Assembly (NCBI GenBank): GCA_011371305.1
Contig: DRQW01000198.1
Coordinates: forward strand, 1-35,183
DNA from: Anaerolineae bacterium
Lineage (GTDB): Bacteria > Chloroflexota > Anaerolineae > J102
DNA: 35,183 nucleotides
Reading direction: 5' to 3'
Part shown: positions 27,698-35,183 of the stretch, in pieces
How positions within the stretch are numbered: position 1 is the stretch's first letter
How the letters are laid out: every line of letters begins with the position of its first letter
Position numbers and translations under genes: made by a program
Notes under the pieces: generated by a model
What the model was told of the DNA's origin: nothing
Database searches by the model: none
The model's input: only the letters and a program-made list of their open reading frames with translations

Positions 27698-27759
27698 GTA
27701 TAAATGAACAAAATGCATGCTCATCGCACACAATTTGCTATTTTCAAAGTGACTCATCG

Positions 27760-29196
27760 ATGATGGCCTGGCAAACCATCTTCCAACGCCCATCGCACGA
27801 ACGCAATCGCCATCGCATCCATCTGGTTGGGATCGGTGGCACGGGCCTCGCGCCCATCGCCCGGGTGCTGTTACAGATGGGCTTTCGAGTCAGTGGCAGC
27901 GACCGGGAAGCTAATGAGCGTACGGATGCATTGCAACGGATGGGTGCGCGGACGTTTGTCGGTCATGCCGCCAGGCATTTGCTAGATGACACGCCACCGC
28001 ATCGCCCCGATCTCGTGCTGATCTCTTCTGCCGTGCCCGAAGAGAACCCCGAAGTGCAGCAAGCCCGGATGTGGGATATCCCTGTGATCAAACGCAAGGA
28101 GATCCTGGGACCGTTAACCGCGGGACGGGATGTAATCGCGGTCGCGGGCACCCACGGCAAAACGACCACCACCGGGCTGATCATTCACCTCCTCACCCGG
28201 GCGGGACGCAAGCCCGGATATATCGTCGGCAGTGAGCTCCCCGGCCTGGGGTTCAGTGACGCGGGCGACGAGCCGTTGTTCGTCATCGAAGCAGATGAGT
28301 ACGATCACATGTTTCTGGGGCTGACCCCCTGGCACTTGATCATCACCAACTTGGATTGGGATCATCCCGATCTGTTTCCTACCCACGAACATTATCTCGA
28401 CGCATTCAGACAACTCCTGGCCCGGACCCGAACCGATGGGAAAATCATCTATTATCGGGATGATCCCCTGCTGCGTACATGGGAGCGAGATGGTTTGTTG
28501 ACGGAAGGGCTCAGCTATGGCAGCTATTTAGGCGCCTATGCCCGAGCCGAAGACATCGACATGTCCCCTTCGGGCACGCGCTATCGGTTGGTGACCCCCA
28601 GCGGATCCTATCCTGTTCACCTGACCCTAGCCGGATTGCACAATGTGCTGAACAGCATGGCCGCACTTCTCGCCGTCACCCAGGCCGGACTCTCGTGGCA
28701 AGAAGCTATCCCCCACCTGACCAGTTACCGAGGCGCTGCCCGTCGCTTCGAGTTCAAAGGGGAAGCCGCGGGCGTCATCGTTATCGACGATTATGCCCAT
28801 CATCCTACCGAAGTACAAAGTACCCTCCTCGCTGCCCGAGCCGCTTATCCCCATCGGGAGATATGGGCAGTGTATCAGCCCCACACCTACAGCCGCACCC
28901 GCACCTTCCTCCACCGATTCAACGGCATCTTCAACCCGGCGGACCACGTCATTATTACAGGCATTTACGCGGCCCGGGAGCCAGTCGATCCCAGCATCAC
29001 CCCCGAGCTGGTGGCAGCCGCCAGCCACCATGAACGCGCTCTGGCTATCTCAGAACTGGACGCGGTGATCGACCACCTGGCACGATCGCTTCGTCCCAAC
29101 AGCCTGGTGATCATCTTGAGTGCGGGAACCGCGACGCGGATCGGTCCTGCCTTGCTGAAACGTCTGCGCGGCCAACCCACACCACTAAGTTCATGA
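27760..29196 (+). CDS. murC: UDP-MurNAc--L-Ala ligase MurC
   Basis: HRIHLVGIGGTGLAPIARVLLQMGFRVSGSD, AVAGTHGKTTTTGLI, VIEADEYDHMFLGLTP, FEFKGEAAGVIVIDDYAHHPTEV, YQPHTYSRT. Start 27760 or 27763. Confidence 0.95.
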   Translation: MMAWQTIFQRPSHERNRHRIHLVGIGGTGLAPIARVLLQMGFRVSGSDREANERTDALQRMGARTFVGHAARHLLDDTPPHRPDLVLISSAVPEENPEVQQARMWDIPVIKRKEILGPLTAGRDVIAVAGTHGKTTTTGLIIHLLTRAGRKPGYIVGSELPGLGFSDAGDEPLFVIEADEYDHMFLGLTPWHLIITNLDWDHPDLFPTHEHYLDAFRQLLARTRTDGKIIYYRDDPLLRTWERDGLLTEGLSYGSYLGAYARAEDIDMSPSGTRYRLVTPSGSYPVHLTLAGLHNVLNSMAALLAVTQAGLSWQEAIPHLTSYRGAARRFEFKGEAAGVIVIDDYAHHPTEVQSTLLAARAAYPHREIWAVYQPHTYSRTRTFLHRFNGIFNPADHVIITGIYAAREPVDPSITPELVAAASHHERALAISELDAVIDHLARSLRPNSLVIILSAGTATRIGPALLKRLRGQPTPLSS

Positions 29197-29251
29197 GCAC
29201 GCTGATACCCGTCGATTCACGCCGGAATTTTCTGAGCTCCCCTTCCCATTC

Positions 29252-30322
29252 ATGTCCCATCCTCACCTTACCCTCGTGTCTACCCCCCCTCCTGCGCCCT
29301 CACCTGATCTCCTCGCGCGCCTGGATGCACTGAGTCGAGGCGGATTGCGGCGCCGCGTGGCCCTGGCCCCTTATACCAGCTTCCGCATCGGCGGGCCCGC
29401 GGATTATCTCGCGGTGCTCACTCGTATCGACGATTTGATCCAGGCCCTGAGCCTGCTGCAAGAAGCCCAAACGCCCTACATGATCCTGGGCGGCGGCTCC
29501 AACATTTTGGTGAGCGACGCAGGTATACGCGGGATCGTGCTGCTCAATCAGTGCAAAGGCGTGGTCTGGCCCGAAGCCTCGACCGTGGGACCTGCGGAGG
29601 TCACCGTAGAAACCGGTGCGCCTTTGGCTGGCTTCGCCCGGGAAGCCATCAAACGCGGCTGGGCGGGCCTGAGCTGGGCGGTTAGCATTCCCGGCACGCT
29701 AGGGGGTGCGCTGGTGGGCAATGCGGGCGCGCATGGCCAAGACCTGGCCAGTGTGTTCATCCATGCCCGGATATGGCACCAGGGACGGGTCGAGATGTGG
29801 GACGCGGCGAGGATGGCCTTTGCGTATCGCCGCAGTCGGCTGAAAACCCTGACTGCCAGCACCTCCCATCCCCCTGTGGCCCTCACCGTGACCCTGCGCC
29901 TGCATCCAGATGTGGATGGGCGGGCTGCGGAGGAAGCAGCCCGGTTTATCGACCATCGCCGCCGCACCCAACCCACCGATAAAAGCGCGGGTTCCATCTT
30001 CAAAAACCCGCCCGGCGATTACGCGGGCAGGCTCATCGACGCTGCAGGGCTGAAAGGCCGTTGCGTGGGCGCGGCCTGCATCAGCCGCAAACATGCCAAC
30101 TTCATTGTGAACCAAGGTCAGGCCACCGCCGCGGAGGTGTTGGCCCTCATGTCCCTGGCACGGGAGGAAGTTCAACGCCAGTTCGGTATCCTGTTGGAGC
30201 CGGAAATCCTCTTCGTTGGCGATTGGTCGGGACATGAAGACACGCTTTCCTCATGGATGCCTGCAGCAATGGCCAGCTCACCGCAGCGCGCTAAAGCACA
30301 AGGGAGCAAGATGAAAGACTAA
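29252..30322 (+). CDS. murB: UDP-N-acetylenolpyruvoylglucosamine reductase MurB
   Basis: TSFRIGGPADYLAV, LGGGSNILVSDAGIRGIVL, GLSWAVSIPGTLGGALVGNAGAHG, SAGSIFKNPPGDYAGRLIDAAGLKG, KHANFIVNQGQATA. Confidence 0.95.
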   Translation: MSHPHLTLVSTPPPAPSPDLLARLDALSRGGLRRRVALAPYTSFRIGGPADYLAVLTRIDDLIQALSLLQEAQTPYMILGGGSNILVSDAGIRGIVLLNQCKGVVWPEASTVGPAEVTVETGAPLAGFAREAIKRGWAGLSWAVSIPGTLGGALVGNAGAHGQDLASVFIHARIWHQGRVEMWDAARMAFAYRRSRLKTLTASTSHPPVALTVTLRLHPDVDGRAAEEAARFIDHRRRTQPTDKSAGSIFKNPPGDYAGRLIDAAGLKGRCVGAACISRKHANFIVNQGQATAAEVLALMSLAREEVQRQFGILLEPEILFVGDWSGHEDTLSSWMPAAMASSPQRAKAQGSKMKD

Positions 30323-30372
30323 AGTTCCTGCGCCAATCGGCGTTAGTTACGAAGTATCAGTGAACATCTGCG

Positions 30373-30413
30373 TGCCCATTTTCGTTCGCATCGGCGGACC
30401 GTGGCTCGGTCCG
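30373..30413 (+). repeat. Dispersed intergenic repeat, copy 2 (3' core plus hairpin only)
   Basis: ATTTTCGTTCGCATCGGCG (30378-30396) and hairpin CGGACCG-TGGCT-CGGTCCG (30395-30413). Confidence 0.7.
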
Positions 30414-30459
30414 GCTTATTTCCAATCCCACATGTTGCATCCTGAATCCATCACCAGCC

Positions 30460-31542
30460 ATGACTTCGAAAAAAACCACTGTTGGACTGATCTTCGGCGG
30501 TCAATCGGGCGAACATGATGTGAGCCTGATGAGCGTGCAATCGGTGATTGCCGCGCTGGACCCGGACCGCTATGAGGGCAAACTCTTTGGCATCGACAAG
30601 CAAGGCCGCTGGATGTTCGATCATCCTTTGGAGCGACTGCTGGAAGGGGAAAACGCGCCACCGGACGCACCTCGCTGGCCCTCCCCCGAACAGATCGCGT
30701 CCGTCGATATCTTTTTCCCCGTGCTTCATGGGCCAAACGGGGAGGACGGCGTGATCCAGGGGTTCTTTGAAATGGCCGATGTCCCCTACGTGGGGAACGG
30801 TGTCCTTGCCTCGGCTGTGGCCATGGATAAAGCCTTGGCCAAAAAGGTATTCCAAGCGCATGGTTTGCCCCAGACCCCTTGGGAAACGGTTTCGCGTGCC
30901 CAATTGGAGCACGCGCCCGACTATGTACTGGCCCGTCTGGAAAGCTCGCTGGACTATCCGATGTTCACCAAGCCTGCCAACCTGGGCTCCAGTGTGGGCG
31001 TTCGGAAGGCAACCAACCGTTCCGAACTGTTGGCTGGTCTGCGCGAAGCAGCCGAATATGATATAATCGTTGTTGTGGAAGAAGCTGTACCGTATGCACG
31101 GGAGATCGAAGTCTCGATCTTGGGGAATGAACATCCCAAGGCGTCCGTACCGGGTGAGATCATCCCCAGCAACGAATTTTACGATTACGAGGCCAAATAC
31201 CTCAGCGGCGCCAGCGAAGAACGCATCCCCGCGCCTATTTCTCCCCAGCTCACCGCACGGGTTCAGGAACTGGCCATCGCCGCGTTCAAAGCCATCCATG
31301 GCAGTGGCCTGGCTCGCGTGGATTTCTTGCTGAATGACGCCACGGGCGAATTATTCCTCAACGAGGTCAACACAATGCCCGGATTCACGCGCATCAGCAT
31401 GTATCCGAAACTATGGGCAGCCAGCGGCCTGAGTTATCCTGAACTCATTCATCAGCTCATCCAATTGGGATTTCAACGTCACCGCCAGAAACACGCCCTC
31501 CGCACCACCTATTCTCCCCCGAACCCTTCCCCCACCCCATGA
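30460..31542 (+). CDS. ddl: D-alanine--D-alanine ligase
   Basis: VGLIFGGQSGEHDVSLMS, VFPVLHG-like FFPVLHGPNGEDGVIQGFFEMADVPYVGNGVLASAVAMDK, FTKPANLGSSVGVRKA, LFLNEVNTMPGFTRISMYPKLW. Confidence 0.96.
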   Translation: MTSKKTTVGLIFGGQSGEHDVSLMSVQSVIAALDPDRYEGKLFGIDKQGRWMFDHPLERLLEGENAPPDAPRWPSPEQIASVDIFFPVLHGPNGEDGVIQGFFEMADVPYVGNGVLASAVAMDKALAKKVFQAHGLPQTPWETVSRAQLEHAPDYVLARLESSLDYPMFTKPANLGSSVGVRKATNRSELLAGLREAAEYDIIVVVEEAVPYAREIEVSILGNEHPKASVPGEIIPSNEFYDYEAKYLSGASEERIPAPISPQLTARVQELAIAAFKAIHGSGLARVDFLLNDATGELFLNEVNTMPGFTRISMYPKLWAASGLSYPELIHQLIQLGFQRHRQKHALRTTYSPPNPSPTP

Positions 31543-32390
31543 CGCGACGGACTGTACGCCACCGCAAATCCAAACGATTTCAAGCGCCCAGCATTTCTGC
31601 GCTCCTTCCCGGCACACTAAGCCAAGCCCGTTCCGGCAAAAAGCGCCCACGCAGCAACGCGCGAAAACGAAAAAAGCCGGATGTATGGTCGAAAATCGTG
31701 GCCCGATGGGGCTTTTCCCATTACGTTGCCCTGTTATTGGCGCTTATGGGGCTGGTGGGATTGTTCTTGCTCTTCACCGATACCCGATTCACCATCGAAA
31801 CCCCCACGGTCTTAGGCAACAGCTACGTGGATACCGCGGAAGTTATCCGCTATGCGGATGTGGAGCGGGCCAACATCTTTCTCGTCCACGATGACGAGAT
31901 CGTCCGCCGCCTGTCGTTGCTGCCCCAGGTGAAAGAAGCTCGCGTTCGCCTTGGCCTGCCCAATCGGTTGGTCATCGAAGTCAGTGAACGACAGCCCTCC
32001 TTGAACTATGTACGGACGGGGGAGACCTTTTGGGTGGACGAAGAGGGGCATCTTTTCCCTGCCAACGAATTTCGGGTTGATTTACCCGTGCTGCTGGATG
32101 ACGATGGCACGGCCTCGCCAGATGGCAAACATATCGATGCGGCCTTAAGCCAGGCTGTGCTTTTCCTGGCAGCCACCATGCCTGAAATCGCGGAATTTTA
32201 CTATCGCAGCGATTATGGGCTCTATTTCATCAGCCCGGAAAAATGGCGTGTCTATTTGGGCGACGCCGAGAACATGGAAGGCAAGCTGCGGAAATGGGAA
32301 CAAATTCGCCGCCAACTGTTGCAGGAAAGACGCGCTGTCGAGATCGTTGACCTGCGTTTTGACAATGTTTATGTAACATACAAAAGGTAG
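31539..32390 (+). CDS. ftsQ: FtsQ/DivIB (POTRA-domain) cell division protein
   Basis: Basic N-terminus, single TM, VLGNSYVDTAEVIRYADVERANIFLVH and LPQVKEARVRLGLPNRLVIEVSERQP; position before ftsA; ATGA overlap with ddl. Confidence 0.88.
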   Translation: MTRRTVRHRKSKRFQAPSISALLPGTLSQARSGKKRPRSNARKRKKPDVWSKIVARWGFSHYVALLLALMGLVGLFLLFTDTRFTIETPTVLGNSYVDTAEVIRYADVERANIFLVHDDEIVRRLSLLPQVKEARVRLGLPNRLVIEVSERQPSLNYVRTGETFWVDEEGHLFPANEFRVDLPVLLDDDGTASPDGKHIDAALSQAVLFLAATMPEIAEFYYRSDYGLYFISPEKWRVYLGDAENMEGKLRKWEQIRRQLLQERRAVEIVDLRFDNVYVTYKR

Positions 32391-32396
32391 TTCATC

Positions 32397-33617
32397 GTGT
32401 CGGAACTTATCACCGCCATCGACGTTGGCACCACAAAGATCTGCGCGTTCATTGCGGAACGTACCGATGAAAATACCATCCACCTGCTGGGTTCTGGCTG
32501 CAAACGCAGCCGCGGGCTTCGGCGCGGGGTCGTAGTGAACATCGCCGCCGCCACCGAGGCCATCGCGGACGCCGTTGAATCCGCGGAGGAAGAGGCTGGC
32601 GTCACCATCGAAGAAGCCCATGTGGGCATTGTGGGGGGGCATATCAGCTTCGAGAGCAGTCGCGCGGCCATCACCATCCCCCGAAATCGCCCTATTGACT
32701 GGCCTGCGGTAAACCGGGTGTTGGCCGAAGCCCAGGCTATCCCCATCACCGCGGACCGAGACATCATCCACGTCATCGCCCGCACGTTCACCATCGACGG
32801 GCAGGAAGGTGTGCAGGAACCTATTGGGATGCATGGCCGCCGCCTGGAAGTAGATGCTTACATCGTCACCGGGGCTCGCACAGCCATCAACAATCTGAAA
32901 AAGTGCGTGGAAAACAACGGCATTGTGGTCAAAAGCCTGGTGCTTGAGCCGCTGGCCAGTGGCGACGCAGTGCTATCTACCGAAGAAAAGGAAGCGGGCG
33001 TGGCCGTGGTGGATATCGGTGGGGGCACCACCGATATCGCCATCTATCTCAACGGTACGGTGTGGCATACCACCATCCTCCAAATCGGTGGCAACCATTT
33101 CACCAAGGACTTGGCCACCATCTTGCACACCCCCTATCCTATTGCGGAAAAACTGAAAATTCGTCACGGCCATGCTTTGCCCGAATACATTCCCGATAAC
33201 GAGACCGTGAACGCGCCTGGCTTCGGAGGCAAACCCAACCAGATTTACTCCCGCCAATACATCGCCGAAATCCTGAGCGCCCGTGCCGAGGAATTGCTGA
33301 TCTTCATCCAGCGCGAGATCACCCGTTCCGGGTATGGGGATCTGCTCTCGGCCGGACTGGTGCTGACAGGCGGGGGTGCGCGGCTGCCTGGCCTCGACAT
33401 CTTGGGGCAAGAATTGCTGGGGGTGCCCGTCCGCATCGGCTCCCCCGCGCCTCTGGGCGACATCCCCAGACACCTGCTCACTCCCGAAAACGCCTGCGGC
33501 GTCGGCCTCCTGTTGCAAGCCACTCAGGAAAACCTGTATGAGACCAAACCGGTTTCCTCGGGCGCATCCTTTTCCGCCAAGCTAGCCCAATGGATGCGCA
33601 ATCTCTTACCTGGCTGA
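32397..33617 (+). CDS. ftsA: Cell division protein FtsA
   Basis: ITAIDVGTTKICAFIAE, EEAHVGIVGGHISF, VAVVDIGGGTTDIAIY, GLVLTGGGARLPGL; C-terminal amphipathic AKLAQWMRNLL; GTG start. Confidence 0.95.
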   Translation: MSELITAIDVGTTKICAFIAERTDENTIHLLGSGCKRSRGLRRGVVVNIAAATEAIADAVESAEEEAGVTIEEAHVGIVGGHISFESSRAAITIPRNRPIDWPAVNRVLAEAQAIPITADRDIIHVIARTFTIDGQEGVQEPIGMHGRRLEVDAYIVTGARTAINNLKKCVENNGIVVKSLVLEPLASGDAVLSTEEKEAGVAVVDIGGGTTDIAIYLNGTVWHTTILQIGGNHFTKDLATILHTPYPIAEKLKIRHGHALPEYIPDNETVNAPGFGGKPNQIYSRQYIAEILSARAEELLIFIQREITRSGYGDLLSAGLVLTGGGARLPGLDILGQELLGVPVRIGSPAPLGDIPRHLLTPENACGVGLLLQATQENLYETKPVSSGASFSAKLAQWMRNLLPG

Positions 33618-33625
33618 TAGGCATT

Positions 33626-33654
33626 TTGGACATTTCTAGCACATCAGTTATGAT
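33626..33654 (+). promoter_or_regulatory. Internal promoter upstream of ftsZ
   Basis: TTGGAC - 17 nt - TATGAT in the ftsA-ftsZ gap. Confidence 0.6.
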
Positions 33655-33699
33655 TGAGTATCCAGCTCATTGTATTGAACTATTTCGGAGGAAGGCTCG

Positions 33700-34794
33700 A
33701 TGAGTTCCCGACCTTATGTTGAAAATTTAGCACAAATCAAAGTCATCGGTGTCGGCGGCGGCGGTGGCAACGCGGTCAACCGGATGATCCAGGAAGGCAT
33801 TCAGGGCGTTGAATTTATCGTGGTGAACACGGATGCCCAAGCACTTATGCTCTCCGAAGCGCCCGTCCGCGTCCGTATCGGCGACAAGCTGACCAAAGGG
33901 CTCGGTTCCGGCGGCGATCCCAAAGTAGGAGAACAGGCCGCGGAGGAATCCGCGGAAGAATTAAAGGAAGTGTTGAAGGGCGCGGATATGATTTTCATTA
34001 CCGCGGGCCTGGGCGGTGGCACAGGTACCGGAGCTTCACCGGTCATCGCTCGATTGGCACGCGAAACGGGCGCGCTGACCATCGGCGTGGTCACCAAACC
34101 CTTTAATTTCGAAGGCGCGCGACGCCGTCAGATCGCGGAAGAAGGACACGAGCGGCTCAAAGAACATGTGGATACCCTCATCGTCATCCCCAACGACCGT
34201 CTGCTGCAGATCGTGGACAAACGGGCCAGCGTGCAGGAAGCCTTTGCCACCGCGGATGATGTACTACGTCAGGGCATTCAAGGGATCAGCGAACTCATCA
34301 CCATTCCCGGCCTTATCAACCTCGACTTTGCCGATGTCCGCTCTATCATGAGTGAAGGCGGTGCGGCGCTCATGGCCATTGGCACGGGCCGGGGTGAAAA
34401 CCGGGCCCAGCAGGCCGCGGAAGAAGCCATCCACTCCAAATTGCTCGATATCAGCATTGACGGCGCCCGCGGCATCCTCTTCAATGTGACGGGCGGCGAG
34501 GATATGAGCCTGTTTGAGGTGAACGAGGCAGCCGAGATCATCCGTCGCACCGCACATCCCGATGCAAATATCATCTTTGGTGCGGTAATCGACCCCGCTT
34601 TGAATGACACCCTTCGCATCACCGTGATTGCCACTGGCTTCGACAATGTCATCGAACCTACCATCGCCGCGAAGTCTCCTCGCATTCGTGGCGCCCGTCG
34701 CCAGCCCATGGCGACCGAACCCCCACCCACCGTGCCTGAAAACGAAAACATCGAAATCCCCCCTTTCCTTCGCAATCGTCCCAGGCGAAAATAA
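33700..34794 (+). CDS. ftsZ: Cell division GTPase FtsZ
   Basis: [46 protein letters not shown]-terminal [16 protein letters not shown] peptide; GGAGGA RBS. Confidence 0.97.
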   Translation: MSSRPYVENLAQIKVIGVGGGGGNAVNRMIQEGIQGVEFIVVNTDAQALMLSEAPVRVRIGDKLTKGLGSGGDPKVGEQAAEESAEELKEVLKGADMIFITAGLGGGTGTGASPVIARLARETGALTIGVVTKPFNFEGARRRQIAEEGHERLKEHVDTLIVIPNDRLLQIVDKRASVQEAFATADDVLRQGIQGISELITIPGLINLDFADVRSIMSEGGAALMAIGTGRGENRAQQAAEEAIHSKLLDISIDGARGILFNVTGGEDMSLFEVNEAAEIIRRTAHPDANIIFGAVIDPALNDTLRITVIATGFDNVIEPTIAAKSPRIRGARRQPMATEPPPTVPENENIEIPPFLRNRPRRK

Positions 34795-34814
34795 CCGAAA
34801 ACCGAGCCTCCTCC

Positions 34815-34850
34815 AAGCCCGCCCGGCAACCTCGCCCGGCGGGCTTTTTT
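34815..34850 (+). terminator. Rho-independent terminator after ftsZ
   Basis: AAGCCCGCC-CGGCAACCTCGCCC-GGCGGGCTT followed by T run. Confidence 0.9.
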
Positions 34851-34928
34851 CTTGTGGTCGGCCCTGACCACCGGTTCCCCAAGTTGCCGCGGGAAGCCGA
34901 ATTCGTGATGCGTCATGCGTAAGTTCTC

Positions 34929-34980
34929 ACGTTTCACACATCACGTTTCACGCCCGTTGGCGCTTCGCGCCACGCGGGCT
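34929..34980. repeat. Intergenic direct repeats and hairpin downstream of ftsZ
   Basis: CACGTTTCAC at 34929 and 34943 (14-nt spacing); hairpin GCCCG-TTGGCGC-TTC-GCGCCA-CGCGGGC (34953-34980). Confidence 0.5.
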
Positions 34981-35030
34981 TCGAGGTGATTTTGCTAATG
35001 AACACAACGTGATTGCAAAACAGTCCAACG

Positions 35031-35177
35031 GCTGGCTTGCCAGCGCCGATACGGACGAAAATCGTGGGCGGTAACCCGGTACACCTGGAAACCAGGAAAC
35101 CAGGGAAACCGGGGCGATTCACTCTCCCACCCGGTCTACTGGTCTACCGGTTTCCCGGCCTACCAAATCTATTTTCA
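35031..35177 (-). repeat. Dispersed intergenic repeat, copy 3 (full length, inverted relative to copy 1)
   Basis: Reverse complement reads TGAAAATAGATTTGGTA...CCGGTTTCCCTGGTTTCC...CCGCCCACGATTTTCGTCCGTATCGGC then GCTGGC-AA-GCCAGC. Confidence 0.85.
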
Positions 35178-35183
35178 TAGCAG

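Noticed and set aside
27655-27759. N-terminal extension of the murC ORF
   Set aside because: Runs through the hairpin repeat and has no MurC-like sequence; start at 27760/27763 fits MurC better.

Overview
The window looks like a Chloroflexota-type genome (inference from gene content and style, not tested). Its right half is an almost complete division and cell wall (dcw) cluster on the + strand, from mraZ to ftsZ (about 16.0-34.8 kb): mraZ, rsmH, ftsL-like, ftsI, murF, mraY, murD, ftsW, murG, two CvpA-like membrane proteins, murC, murB, ddl, ftsQ, ftsA, ftsZ. murE is not in its usual place. The left half is a mixed neighbourhood: PD40/TolB-like propeller, fructosamine-kinase-like protein, a 1105-aa SdrD-B-repeat plus YVTN-propeller surface protein, ABC exporter, glycosyltransferase, Trm112-like protein, thiolase, CHAT-domain protein, polytopic membrane protein and proline dehydrogenase. 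The most interesting non-coding signals are: (1) a compact structured RNA candidate ending in an intrinsic terminator in the convergent gap at 14.46-14.70 kb; (2) a dispersed intergenic repeat family (10.16, 30.38 and 35.03 kb) with a conserved 19-nt core followed by hairpins whose sequence varies but whose pairing is kept; (3) other hairpin-type repeats lodged inside the dcw cluster, one of which supplies the 3' end of murD; (4) a MraZ-box array with about 10-nt phasing at a consensus promoter; (5) a 43-bp divergent intergenic region with a perfect palindrome and two mirror-image, apparently leaderless promoters. All calls come from reading sequence and motifs; no database search or folding was run.
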